DNA from: an uncultured Schlesneria sp.
Lineage (GTDB): Bacteria; Planctomycetota; Planctomycetia; Planctomycetales; Planctomycetaceae
Length of the DNA: 64,000 bases
Reading direction: 5' to 3'
NCBI GenBank assembly: GCA_903904835.1
Contig: CAIVEI010000011.1
Coordinates: forward strand, 44,707-108,706
Shown here: positions 48,860 through 56,200 of the stretch, in pieces
Layout of the letters: each line of letters starts with the position of its first letter
Numbering within the stretch: position 1 is the stretch's first letter
The notes under the pieces: model-generated
Databases searched by the model: none
What the model saw: the letters and a program-made list of their open reading frames with translations, nothing else
Told to the model about the DNA's origin: nothing
Translations under genes and position numbers: made by a program

Positions 48860-50016
48860 GCGACAAGAAACACGACGAGAGGAGCAAATACCAGCGTCCG
48901 CAATAAGATCAGGACCGTGGGAGGAAGCGGTATCAGGCTGGCAATACCCAGGTAACAGAGCGTCAGCAAAAAGGTGATGACCAACAGGCTGCAGCCGATC
49001 GCGGTCATCTGAGTCTTAAAGATCGCTCGTTCTGACATCGGCTCGAAATGCAGTTCGATCGTCCTTCGCCGCCTGACAGAACGATGAGTGGCATCCACCG
49101 TCTCATAACATTTCACCAGTTCACCCCAAACGTCGCGAGCCTGTTGTTCCGACGGGGCTTCTTTCGAGGAACGTCCAGCAGCGGCCATCGACGTTGCAAA
49201 CTCCGCAAGTGCCGCTTGAGCCGTCTCGCTTTCGTTTCCCTCGATTCGCTCACCGGCGATCTCACTGATCCAACGGCGCGATTGACCATCTCGGTGAAGC
49301 GTGGCGACACCTCGTTCACCGCGAACCGTGAGCTTCCAATCACTGACTCCTTCGACGGAATTGATCGACCAGTTGGATTCAGGCAAAGATCGTCCCGCCA
49401 GAACAACACTCTGAATCAATACCCCCTCGTTTGACGCAGCAGTCCGCAGACCGGTCACTTGATCGTAATCCCCGATCATCCAACGGGGTAAGTCGACGTC
49501 GTGTAACAGCTCATCATCAACTTGGTTTTGCGCGATCGGAATCCCTGCCGAAGCCTGTCCGACCATGCGTTGCATTTGCAGAAACTGAACCTTACCCAGC
49601 TCACCAGCCTGGATCGCTCGCTTCAATCGCATCACGGCCGAATCAAATCGGTGCCAGAAAAAAGGCCATAGCAAGACGTTGTTGTCATCGCGAATCAGAC
49701 TTAATTCGTAGGCGAACGTCGACCCTTGCGCCGCGCGAGGAATAAACAGGATCGGAATCCCTGCCGCCGCCAGTTGCTTGGTTCCATCAAGGATCAGTTG
49801 ATCGCTGCCACCAACAATCACTGCATCAACGTCCTTCGCGACGAGCAGATCTTCCCAATGCTCGACGAACCTGACGTTCGTTTGCCCGTGCAAGAGTGCA
49901 TCGGATTCAGGCGTAACCCGGACCGCGTGGCTTAGCTGATGCCCGTCAACGCGGGAGCCCAATGCGTCAACGATGGGTTTCGCCAAGGGGTCATCACAAA
50001 ACAGGGCAAAACGCAT
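48799..50016 (-). CDS. Gfo/Idh/MocA-like protein with degenerate NAD site and two C-terminal membrane helices
   Basis: 405 residues. The Gfo/Idh/MocA fold can be followed: Rossmann-like start MRFALFCDDPLAKPIVDAL, DVDAVIVGGSDQL, then the C-terminal alpha/beta domain with GELGKVQFLQMQRMVG, ELLHDVDLPRWMIG and SVEGVSDWKLTVRGERG. Two key motifs are lost: the GxGxxG loop is replaced by FCDDPLA and the EKP motif by IPR. Two transmembrane helices ([40 protein letters not shown]) end the protein. It may be a non-catalytic, membrane-tethered sugar- or ligand-binding relative (inference). Last gene of a three-gene operon, 25 bp after the propeller gene; its 3' end overlaps mdtC. Confidence 0.8.
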   Translation of the reverse strand: MRFALFCDDPLAKPIVDALGSRVDGHQLSHAVRVTPESDALLHGQTNVRFVEHWEDLLVAKDVDAVIVGGSDQLILDGTKQLAAAGIPILFIPRAAQGSTFAYELSLIRDDNNVLLWPFFWHRFDSAVMRLKRAIQAGELGKVQFLQMQRMVGQASAGIPIAQNQVDDELLHDVDLPRWMIGDYDQVTGLRTAASNEGVLIQSVVLAGRSLPESNWSINSVEGVSDWKLTVRGERGVATLHRDGQSRRWISEIAGERIEGNESETAQAALAEFATSMAAAGRSSKEAPSEQQARDVWGELVKCYETVDATHRSVRRRRTIELHFEPMSERAIFKTQMTAIGCSLLVITFLLTLCYLGIASLIPLPPTVLILLRTLVFAPLVVFLVAQMLLPLTRPSSAERPPVAR

Positions 50017-50041
50017 GATCGTCCATTCGAGTTAGTCACAA

Positions 50042-51289
50042 TCATTTGGAAAGGTCAAAACAGGCCAATGTTTTTTCGTTGCGAACATAAAACCGTCCGT
50101 TGGCCAAGGCGGGTAACGCCCTGGTCGTTCCCGCGAGCAAGGAGGCCGATCCCAATTCTTCGTAACGAGTCCTGGATAACCGTACGACTTTCAAAACACC
50201 ATCCGTCTGCATGACCAGCAGCTTTCCATCCGCAGCGATTAAGGTCGCATAGCCAGATATCGATTTCGACCAAAGCTCTTTCTGTGTCGCAGGATCAAAA
50301 CACTTTAGCGAGATCGGACCGCCATCCTGTCGCCCGTCGACTCCATACACGACACCACCGTCGAAAATGGGCGTCGTATATTGACTGGAAAGAATCTCAT
50401 TGCTCCAAACGACATCGACAGACTTTGCGGAAAGCTCAAGCCATTGAGCACCAATCCCGTAGCTCGCGGTCAGTAGTGCGTGGTTGCCATTGATAACGGG
50501 AATCGCTCCGTTAACCGTGGGGCCTCGTTGGCCGAATGGTGTCCGAAACCTCTCTTCGCCCGTCGCGGGATCAAGCGAGACCAGATTCAGTCGCGTGATA
50601 CACAACAAATGCTGCGTACCATCAATCGTTGCCAACACAGGAGCTGAATAGCTGGCCTGATCATTCACTGCCGACCAGGCAGTCTCGCCCGAATTGACGT
50701 CGAAGGCCACTACGCCGGATTTCTTTTTGTCGCCGCCCACATTAACGAAAACTCGTTTTCCATCGACGAGTGGTGATGAGCCCGCTCCAAAGTAACCGCC
50801 GTTTGCACCAAAATCTTCGTGCGTGCTCCGTTCCCAGTGTTTTTTCCCCGACTTCAAATCGGCGCGATACAGACCTCCTTGAGCCGAATAGGCATAAACG
50901 GCACCTTCATAGATTGTCGGGACGGCACGTGGACCGTTATCTTCGACAATCTGTGCTTGAAACGTTGTCGGATACGCCGTGTTCCAAACCGGGTCCCCTG
51001 TTTCGACCTTAAAGGCGGTCAGCTTGTCGCTTCCTTTCTCACGGTGAAACAAGACGGCCAGATCGCCTGAAACCGCGACACCAGCGAAGCCTGATCCGAT
51101 GCGAGCATCCCAAACCTGCCTGGGTTTCCCGGCAGGCCACTTTTCAAGCAACCGTTCGTCGGAGGCGATGCCATTGCGATTCGGACCCAGGATTTGTGGC
51201 CAGTCCCCAGCATCAAGTTTTTTGAATTCGAATAAGTCATGTGCCAATACGACAAACAAGCACGCCATCAGACGGAATCGATTGAGCAT
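50042..51289 (-). CDS. Secreted PQQ-like beta-propeller protein
   Basis: 415 residues with a signal peptide (MLNRFRLMACLFVVLAHDLF). It begins like the planctomycete PQQ-binding-like family (GDWPQILGPNRNGIASDERLLEKWP) and has repeated W-docking blades: RQVWDARIGSGFAGVAVSGDLA, LYRADLKSGKKHWERSTHED, VVAFDVNSGETAWSAVND and LKCFDPATQKELWSKSISG. There is no sign of PQQ dehydrogenase catalytic residues, so a binding or scaffold role outside the cytoplasm is likely. It lies 24 bp after the DUF1080-rhodanese gene and 25 bp before the Gfo/Idh-like gene. Confidence 0.88.
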   Translation of the reverse strand: MLNRFRLMACLFVVLAHDLFEFKKLDAGDWPQILGPNRNGIASDERLLEKWPAGKPRQVWDARIGSGFAGVAVSGDLAVLFHREKGSDKLTAFKVETGDPVWNTAYPTTFQAQIVEDNGPRAVPTIYEGAVYAYSAQGGLYRADLKSGKKHWERSTHEDFGANGGYFGAGSSPLVDGKRVFVNVGGDKKKSGVVAFDVNSGETAWSAVNDQASYSAPVLATIDGTQHLLCITRLNLVSLDPATGEERFRTPFGQRGPTVNGAIPVINGNHALLTASYGIGAQWLELSAKSVDVVWSNEILSSQYTTPIFDGGVVYGVDGRQDGGPISLKCFDPATQKELWSKSISGYATLIAADGKLLVMQTDGVLKVVRLSRTRYEELGSASLLAGTTRALPALANGRFYVRNEKTLACFDLSK

Positions 51290-51313
51290 GAGTTCCTTCC
51301 CATTCGAAATGGT

Positions 51314-52306
51314 CTATTGAGCTTTGGGAAATCCAGCGTTGAGCAGTTCCTGAATTCCAGGCTTCAATGGCCTGACGTCATAGCCTTGCTTTGAAAGCTC
51401 TTCCGCAGCCGCTAATGCCCGACGACCCGCTCGACAGTGTGTATAGATCACCTTGTCCTGCGGCACGATCTTTAATAACGCGCTGGCATCCAACCCCTTT
51501 TGTATCGAACTGATCGGCAGAGAAATCGCCCCCGAGACGTGAGCTTCATTCCATTCACCTGGTTCCCGTACGTCGACCAGAACGGCACTCTTGTCATTGA
51601 GATTTTTCTTCACCGTTTCGAGGGAATCAGTGGTATGGTCCAGTGGAAGTTCCATAATTTGCAAATGACGGAAGTCGACACGGTCACCATGTCCCAGCAG
51701 CGCAATATATCCCCGTCGACGAGCCAGTCCAGGATGCAGTTGTCCGTCCAGTGTCCCTGATTTTGTCGCGTCATCGAGATTGGCATCAACGATTTTTGTT
51801 CCATTCAAAATGACTGAGATATTTCGTCCCTTGACCGTCACTTCCTGATGATTCCACTCGCCAACCGGGTTCAGCGAACCTCGTTTTGCTGCGATCAGCC
51901 CATAGGCTGAACCATGGTACTGGTACGGTTTCAACTCTTTGTACTTCTCGGCTGTGTCATCCAGAATCTGTAACTCGATCCCCTCAAGATGCAGACTCCC
52001 TTCTGCCAGTTTGGGACAGCGAATTCCGAGGCCATTGTTGGCACCTTCGGTCAGTTTGAATTCAAACGCCATCACGAAATCGGTGTACTGCTTTTCCGTC
52101 AGCAGATTCCCTTTGCCCCCCGCGATACAGGCCAAGTTTCCATTTTCGACTTTATAGCCGTCTAGAGATCCCATCCAACCCGCCAACGACTTGCCGTCGA
52201 ACAACGACACGAATCCATCCTGTGGGACAAACGGTTTTTCCTGTGCCCAGATCGGTTGCTGGCAGAGACTGACAATTGCAAACAGTGCTAGGAACAATCG
52301 AATCAT
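51314..52306 (-). CDS. DUF1080 (3-keto-disaccharide hydrolase-like) domain fused to a rhodanese domain
   Basis: 330 residues. Signal peptide (MIRLFLALFAIVSLCQQPIWA), then DUF1080 at about 28-220: FVSLFDGKSLAGWMG, FVMAFEFKLTEGANNGLGIRCP, GIELQILDD, GEWNHQEVTVKGRNISVILNG and RRGYIALLGHGDRVDFRHLQI. Some DUF1080 proteins hydrolyse 3-keto-glycosides. A rhodanese domain follows (about 230-325: VLVDVREPGEWNEAHVSGAISLPISS) with the active-site Cys291 in HCRAGRRA. The combination in one exported polypeptide is unusual. First gene of a three-gene operon with a PQQ-like propeller and a Gfo/Idh-like protein. Domain calls are firm; the joint function is unknown. Confidence 0.9.
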   Translation of the reverse strand: MIRLFLALFAIVSLCQQPIWAQEKPFVPQDGFVSLFDGKSLAGWMGSLDGYKVENGNLACIAGGKGNLLTEKQYTDFVMAFEFKLTEGANNGLGIRCPKLAEGSLHLEGIELQILDDTAEKYKELKPYQYHGSAYGLIAAKRGSLNPVGEWNHQEVTVKGRNISVILNGTKIVDANLDDATKSGTLDGQLHPGLARRRGYIALLGHGDRVDFRHLQIMELPLDHTTDSLETVKKNLNDKSAVLVDVREPGEWNEAHVSGAISLPISSIQKGLDASALLKIVPQDKVIYTHCRAGRRALAAAEELSKQGYDVRPLKPGIQELLNAGFPKAQ

Positions 52307-52500
52307 GGGAGCAATCCTCGGATGAGATCAGGGAACACTCGCGGAATTGTAGTGAGTCAGTCGCGTTGCTGCACCTTTTGGCACAATCGCGAAAGACGAA
52401 TTCGCGAGCAAACTTTTTTCGGTGTGCGGGCGAGGCTCTGCTCAGGTAGCACGGCAGGTACACACACTGAGTTCGCTAACAGGCTTCGACCTGCTCGAAG

Positions 52501-53043
52501 TTAAAAGCCGCCAACTCGATGATTTCGTGATCGGGCCGTCTCACCAGAAGTTGAATCCTCGCTGACAACTTTGGTTGAAAAACAACCTGGTTTGCTGAGC
52601 AACAGAAACGCCGAGAGCAAGGTCAGTGGAAAAACGATGGACCAGTAAGGGATGAACCAGATTTCAACCCTCTCACCGTGCCAACTTCGGTGTTTTCCTG
52701 ACCCAAAATGAAATCCAGCCCAATCAAATCGATTCTTGACATGGAATTCGTGCCAAAGATCGTATGGCTTCTTGATGCCTCGATTCGTAAGAGGATTTCG
52801 ATCCTTCGATGCCGATCTGATGCCCCAGGAAACGAACGGTCCCACCCGGTGCGGAGTCCACCTGAGTATGTTGATTCTGCCGTTAGCGGAATTCACGAGG
52901 AAATTTGCTCGGACTCTACGGCTGTTTAACCTGATCCAGTCTTCGCTCACTTCGCTACGCAGCCACCCGACCATCCACAAGCACGCAAGAATCAATGTCA
53001 CCACTCCGAACCTTCGTTTCCATCTCCGGAAAAAGGTACCCAT
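52501..53043 (-). CDS. Planctomycete 'IPYWSIV' small membrane protein
   Basis: 180 residues, two membrane segments: FGVVTLILACLWMVGWLRS near the N-terminus and FIPYWSIVFPLTLLSAFLLLSKP near residue 140. This two-helix layout with the (I)PYWSIV-PLTLLSA-LLLSKP signature recurs as a multi-copy paralogous family in planctomycetes, as far as I recall; no function is known. It starts MGTFFRRWKRR, a positively charged cytoplasmic end. Stands alone between the DUF1080 operon and the M19 dipeptidase, all on the minus strand. Confidence 0.75.
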   Translation of the reverse strand: MGTFFRRWKRRFGVVTLILACLWMVGWLRSEVSEDWIRLNSRRVRANFLVNSANGRINILRWTPHRVGPFVSWGIRSASKDRNPLTNRGIKKPYDLWHEFHVKNRFDWAGFHFGSGKHRSWHGERVEIWFIPYWSIVFPLTLLSAFLLLSKPGCFSTKVVSEDSTSGETARSRNHRVGGF

Positions 53044-53094
53044 TCCATAAGCCTTGCTTGTTGATGGTCCCGGAAAAAACGACCAATTAACTCC

Positions 53095-54168
53095 TTAACT
53101 CCAGGCGCGCTGGAAGAATTCGACGAAATTGCGCCACATGATCCCTTCCACGTCAACTGCCGAATAGCCCCGCTTGGAAAGGAGTTCTCCCACTCGGCCA
53201 AGGTCGGCGATCGTGTCGAGATCCGATGGCGATTGTTCTTTTCCGAAACCGCCGTCGAGATCGGTCCCCAGTCCGCAATGCTTGGCATTACCTGCCAACT
53301 GACAGATGTGATCAATATGGTCGATAATGTGGTCCAGCTTTACTGTTGACGGATCAGAAACACCGATCTTCCAGCCTGGCCTGATCATCCAGTTGTCAAA
53401 CGCCGCTCCAATCACCGAACCACGACGAATCAGCTCTTTAATCTGGTCATCGTTCAATTGCCGATCCGCCGGCACAAGTGTGCGACAATTATGGTGACTG
53501 GCGATGCAGGGGCCCTGATAAATTTCCATCGCGTCCCAGAACGACTGATCGGCGAGATGCGTCACATCCAGAAGCATGCCGACCTTGTCCATCTCTTTCA
53601 GTAACCGTTTGCCGTCTTCGTTGAAGCCCCCCTCGCTCCCCGTCCCAAAGCAGTAGGGGCTGGGGCCGTAATGAGCAGGCCCTAATAGACGCAACCCGGC
53701 GGCATACCAGTCACTGATCTGTTCGGGATAAAGGATCGGCGGGCTACCTTCCATGCTGAGAATATAGCCCAATGGAGGTTTGCCGAACTCCGGAATGCCA
53801 GGTGGAAGCGCTTTCCATTCGGCGACATGTTTGTCGAGAGCCACCTTGTCAGGAATTTCGCGTAGAACACCTTTGGCCACCATCGCACGATAATAGGCCA
53901 ACTGACCTTGAGACATCGCATAAGCGGTCTCACGCGATTGTGGAAATGTCAGCGGTTTATCTTTTCGGTGATATCGTGGCAAAAGTGTCACGATCATCAG
54001 CCCGACACGTCCACGCCGCAATTCGTCCCACGAGACGGTGCAGGGGCCGGGGATGATTTTGTCAAAATGTTGCTCGAATTCACGAATTTTCGAGACGGGC
54101 AACATCAAGTCGCGATTCCACTCCAGGGCATTCCACGCCATGTCGAGATGGGCATCAAAGATGAACAT
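53095..54168 (-). CDS. Membrane dipeptidase family protein (peptidase M19)
   Basis: 357 residues. M19 landmarks: FDAHLDMAWN (metal-binding His7 and Asp9), YILSMEGSPPIL (bridging Glu), LLDVTHLADQSFWD, IASHHNCRTL and CGLGTDLDGGFG. All expected zinc ligands appear present. Family enzymes hydrolyse dipeptides, including some D-amino-acid dipeptides, or act on other amides. No signal peptide is seen, so it is probably cytoplasmic. Monocistronic; the next gene upstream is divergent. Confidence 0.92.
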   Translation of the reverse strand: MFIFDAHLDMAWNALEWNRDLMLPVSKIREFEQHFDKIIPGPCTVSWDELRRGRVGLMIVTLLPRYHRKDKPLTFPQSRETAYAMSQGQLAYYRAMVAKGVLREIPDKVALDKHVAEWKALPPGIPEFGKPPLGYILSMEGSPPILYPEQISDWYAAGLRLLGPAHYGPSPYCFGTGSEGGFNEDGKRLLKEMDKVGMLLDVTHLADQSFWDAMEIYQGPCIASHHNCRTLVPADRQLNDDQIKELIRRGSVIGAAFDNWMIRPGWKIGVSDPSTVKLDHIIDHIDHICQLAGNAKHCGLGTDLDGGFGKEQSPSDLDTIADLGRVGELLSKRGYSAVDVEGIMWRNFVEFFQRAWS

Positions 54169-54359
54169 CGAGAGGTTCTTTCTGTTAATTCTGAGGTTGC
54201 GAGTCCCGGTATCGAGCCAGTTATGTCGACCCCGACGTGGAAAAGGTAGAGATTAAACCGAAGAGCCACAATGAATACCTTCCTTGACGCTCTTTCCGGG
54301 TCGACCTACACTCGCTTTCTTGCGTCCAGGATGGCTTGTCTTTCGAATGAAGTCTCAGC

Positions 54360-55241
54360 ATGAAAAGTGAAGAGCGACATCAACTTCTGACCAACGATCT
54401 CGGTGTTGAGATAGAAAGAACCGTTGGGTTTTTCGAACGTCACCTCGGTCTATTAATCGGCCTGATCAGTGCAGCATTGCTTTTGATCGGAGCGATTCTC
54501 TGGTTCAATCGAACCGTTGAATCCGAGAGTTCCGGCGGATGGACTCTGCTCAATTCTGCCCAGAATCTGGAAGAAATGGGATCGGTCGTTGATAAATTTA
54601 AAGGGAAACCGCCAGCCCAGTGGGCTGAGCTGATTGTCGCCGAGACAAAACTGAAAGACGCAATGCCGCTGATGTTTACCAATCGCGAACTTGCGCGAAC
54701 GGATATCAAGGCTGCTCGCCAAACCTTTGAATCGTTATTGCAGGAAAAAACGGATGAGATGATCCGGGAACGGTCGCTCTGGGGCTTGGCTCTTTGCCTC
54801 GAAACGACCAGCGATGGCAACACTTCGAAGGTCATTGATGCGTATAGTCAACTGTTGAAGGAGTTTCCGGAGACGATTTTCAAAGTCGTAGCAGAAGAGA
54901 GAATTGCTCGCTTAAAGAAGGATGGATCGAAAGAGTTCTACGCCTGGTTCAGCAAAGAAAACCCAAAGCCGCCGGAAGCTCGGCCTCGTGACTTCAAAAA
55001 CGATGAGGCTGACCTGCCAGCACCGTCGCAACCAAAAGAAGACCCGGATGATTTTATCATCGAAAAGTCACCAGGCACCTCCAACAAGAAGCTAGTCACC
55101 CCAGCCGAATCAACCGACAAACCGGAAACCCCTGCTGAAACTCCTGAAAAGCCGAGTGAACCAGCGAAGCCTGACGAGGGACAAAAGGCTTCTGACAAAG
55201 AGGCGACTGAGGGCAGCGAAAAGCCATCCGAGAAAAACTAG
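54360..55241 (+). CDS. Membrane-anchored helical (TPR-like, YfgM-type) protein with Pro/Glu/Lys-rich tail
   Basis: 293 residues. One transmembrane helix (about 28-50, LGLLIGLISAALLLIGAILWF) is followed by a helical, TPR_21/YfgM-like domain (ARQTFESLLQEKTDEMIRERSLWGLALCLETT ... VIDAYSQLLKEFPET). The last 80 residues are low-complexity, rich in Pro, Glu, Lys, Ser and Thr, and probably disordered. The domain organisation recalls the SecYEG-associated YfgM, but the resemblance is only structural. About 290 bp separate it from the sigma gene downstream, with no gene in between. Confidence 0.72.
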   Translation: MKSEERHQLLTNDLGVEIERTVGFFERHLGLLIGLISAALLLIGAILWFNRTVESESSGGWTLLNSAQNLEEMGSVVDKFKGKPPAQWAELIVAETKLKDAMPLMFTNRELARTDIKAARQTFESLLQEKTDEMIRERSLWGLALCLETTSDGNTSKVIDAYSQLLKEFPETIFKVVAEERIARLKKDGSKEFYAWFSKENPKPPEARPRDFKNDEADLPAPSQPKEDPDDFIIEKSPGTSNKKLVTPAESTDKPETPAETPEKPSEPAKPDEGQKASDKEATEGSEKPSEKN

Positions 55242-55531
55242 CATTTTTTCAGGGTGAGACTTCGTAATGCCACTGGCGGGGCGAAGACACAGGCCTGCGT
55301 GTTGCACTCGCACCTGATTGCTAAAACGAAAGATCCCACAGCTCAAGCCTGCTGCTGAAGAATCTCTCGGACGACACGACGTGTTTCGAATGTTTTTTGA
55401 ATTTCCGTGAACGCCGGCGGCGACTTCTTTCACTATCCCAAAGTGGTGGTTGATATCGATTGTTTGTGTCTGGCTGGTCGAGTCATACAATTTCGGAAGT
55501 TCGAAAACGATGTCGATTCGAAAGTGTTCCG

Positions 55532-56101
55532 ATGGCCGATCCCACAGTCACTCAAATTCTCACTGAACTGCAACAGGGGAATGCGAGCGCATCAGAGCGG
55601 CTGCTGCCGTTGGTCTATGAAGAACTGCGACGGCTGGCACGGAAGAAAATGGCGCAGGAAGTGTCCAATCACACGCTGCAGCCCACTGCTCTGGTACATG
55701 AAGCCTATTTGCGCCTCGTAGGCAACGATCAGTCGCAGTCGTGGGACGGTCGCGGGCATTTCTATGCCGCTGCCGCCGAAGCGATCCGGCGGATTTTAAT
55801 TGAGTCTGCGCGGCGCAAATCGAGTTCCAAATACGGTGGCGGACGGCAACGCCAGCCGCTGATGGATGAAGTCGCCGAAGAGCTACCGACGTCACCTGAT
55901 TCGCTGCTGTCGCTCGACGATGCACTCAAAAAGTTCGAACAGGAAGACCCCGACGCGTTCCGGCTGGTAATGCTGCGTTATTTTGGCGGACTGACAATCG
56001 AAGAGGCTGCCGCGGCGATGGGGGTTTCCGTCCGAACAGCCAAACGCAACTGGAGCTTCGCCCGGGCCTGGTTACAGCGGGAAATTGGTGAAGATTCTTA
56101 G
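55532..56101 (+). CDS. ECF-type RNA polymerase sigma factor (kinase-linked)
   Basis: About 189 residues from the ATG at 55532 (MADPTVTQILTELQQGNASA); the frame runs upstream to 55460 without a family counterpart. Region 2: ERLLPLVYEELRRLARKKMAQE ... LQPTALVHEAYLRLVG; region 4: DPDAFRLVMLRYFGGLTIEEAAAAMGVSVRTAKRNWSFARAWLQ. This is the ECF type often encoded just before a serine/threonine kinase with TPRs, as here (99 bp apart). It differs clearly from the other sigma factor in the window (13886-14509). Confidence 0.94.
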   Translation: MADPTVTQILTELQQGNASASERLLPLVYEELRRLARKKMAQEVSNHTLQPTALVHEAYLRLVGNDQSQSWDGRGHFYAAAAEAIRRILIESARRKSSSKYGGGRQRQPLMDEVAEELPTSPDSLLSLDDALKKFEQEDPDAFRLVMLRYFGGLTIEEAAAAMGVSVRTAKRNWSFARAWLQREIGEDS

Positions 56102-56200
56102 TTTTCTACGGATTTCCCGTCACCAAATGGAATCCTTTCTCGCATATTCATATGGCGAACGCGTTATTATCTTTCTGGATCGCTGTCAGAAGGACTCACA

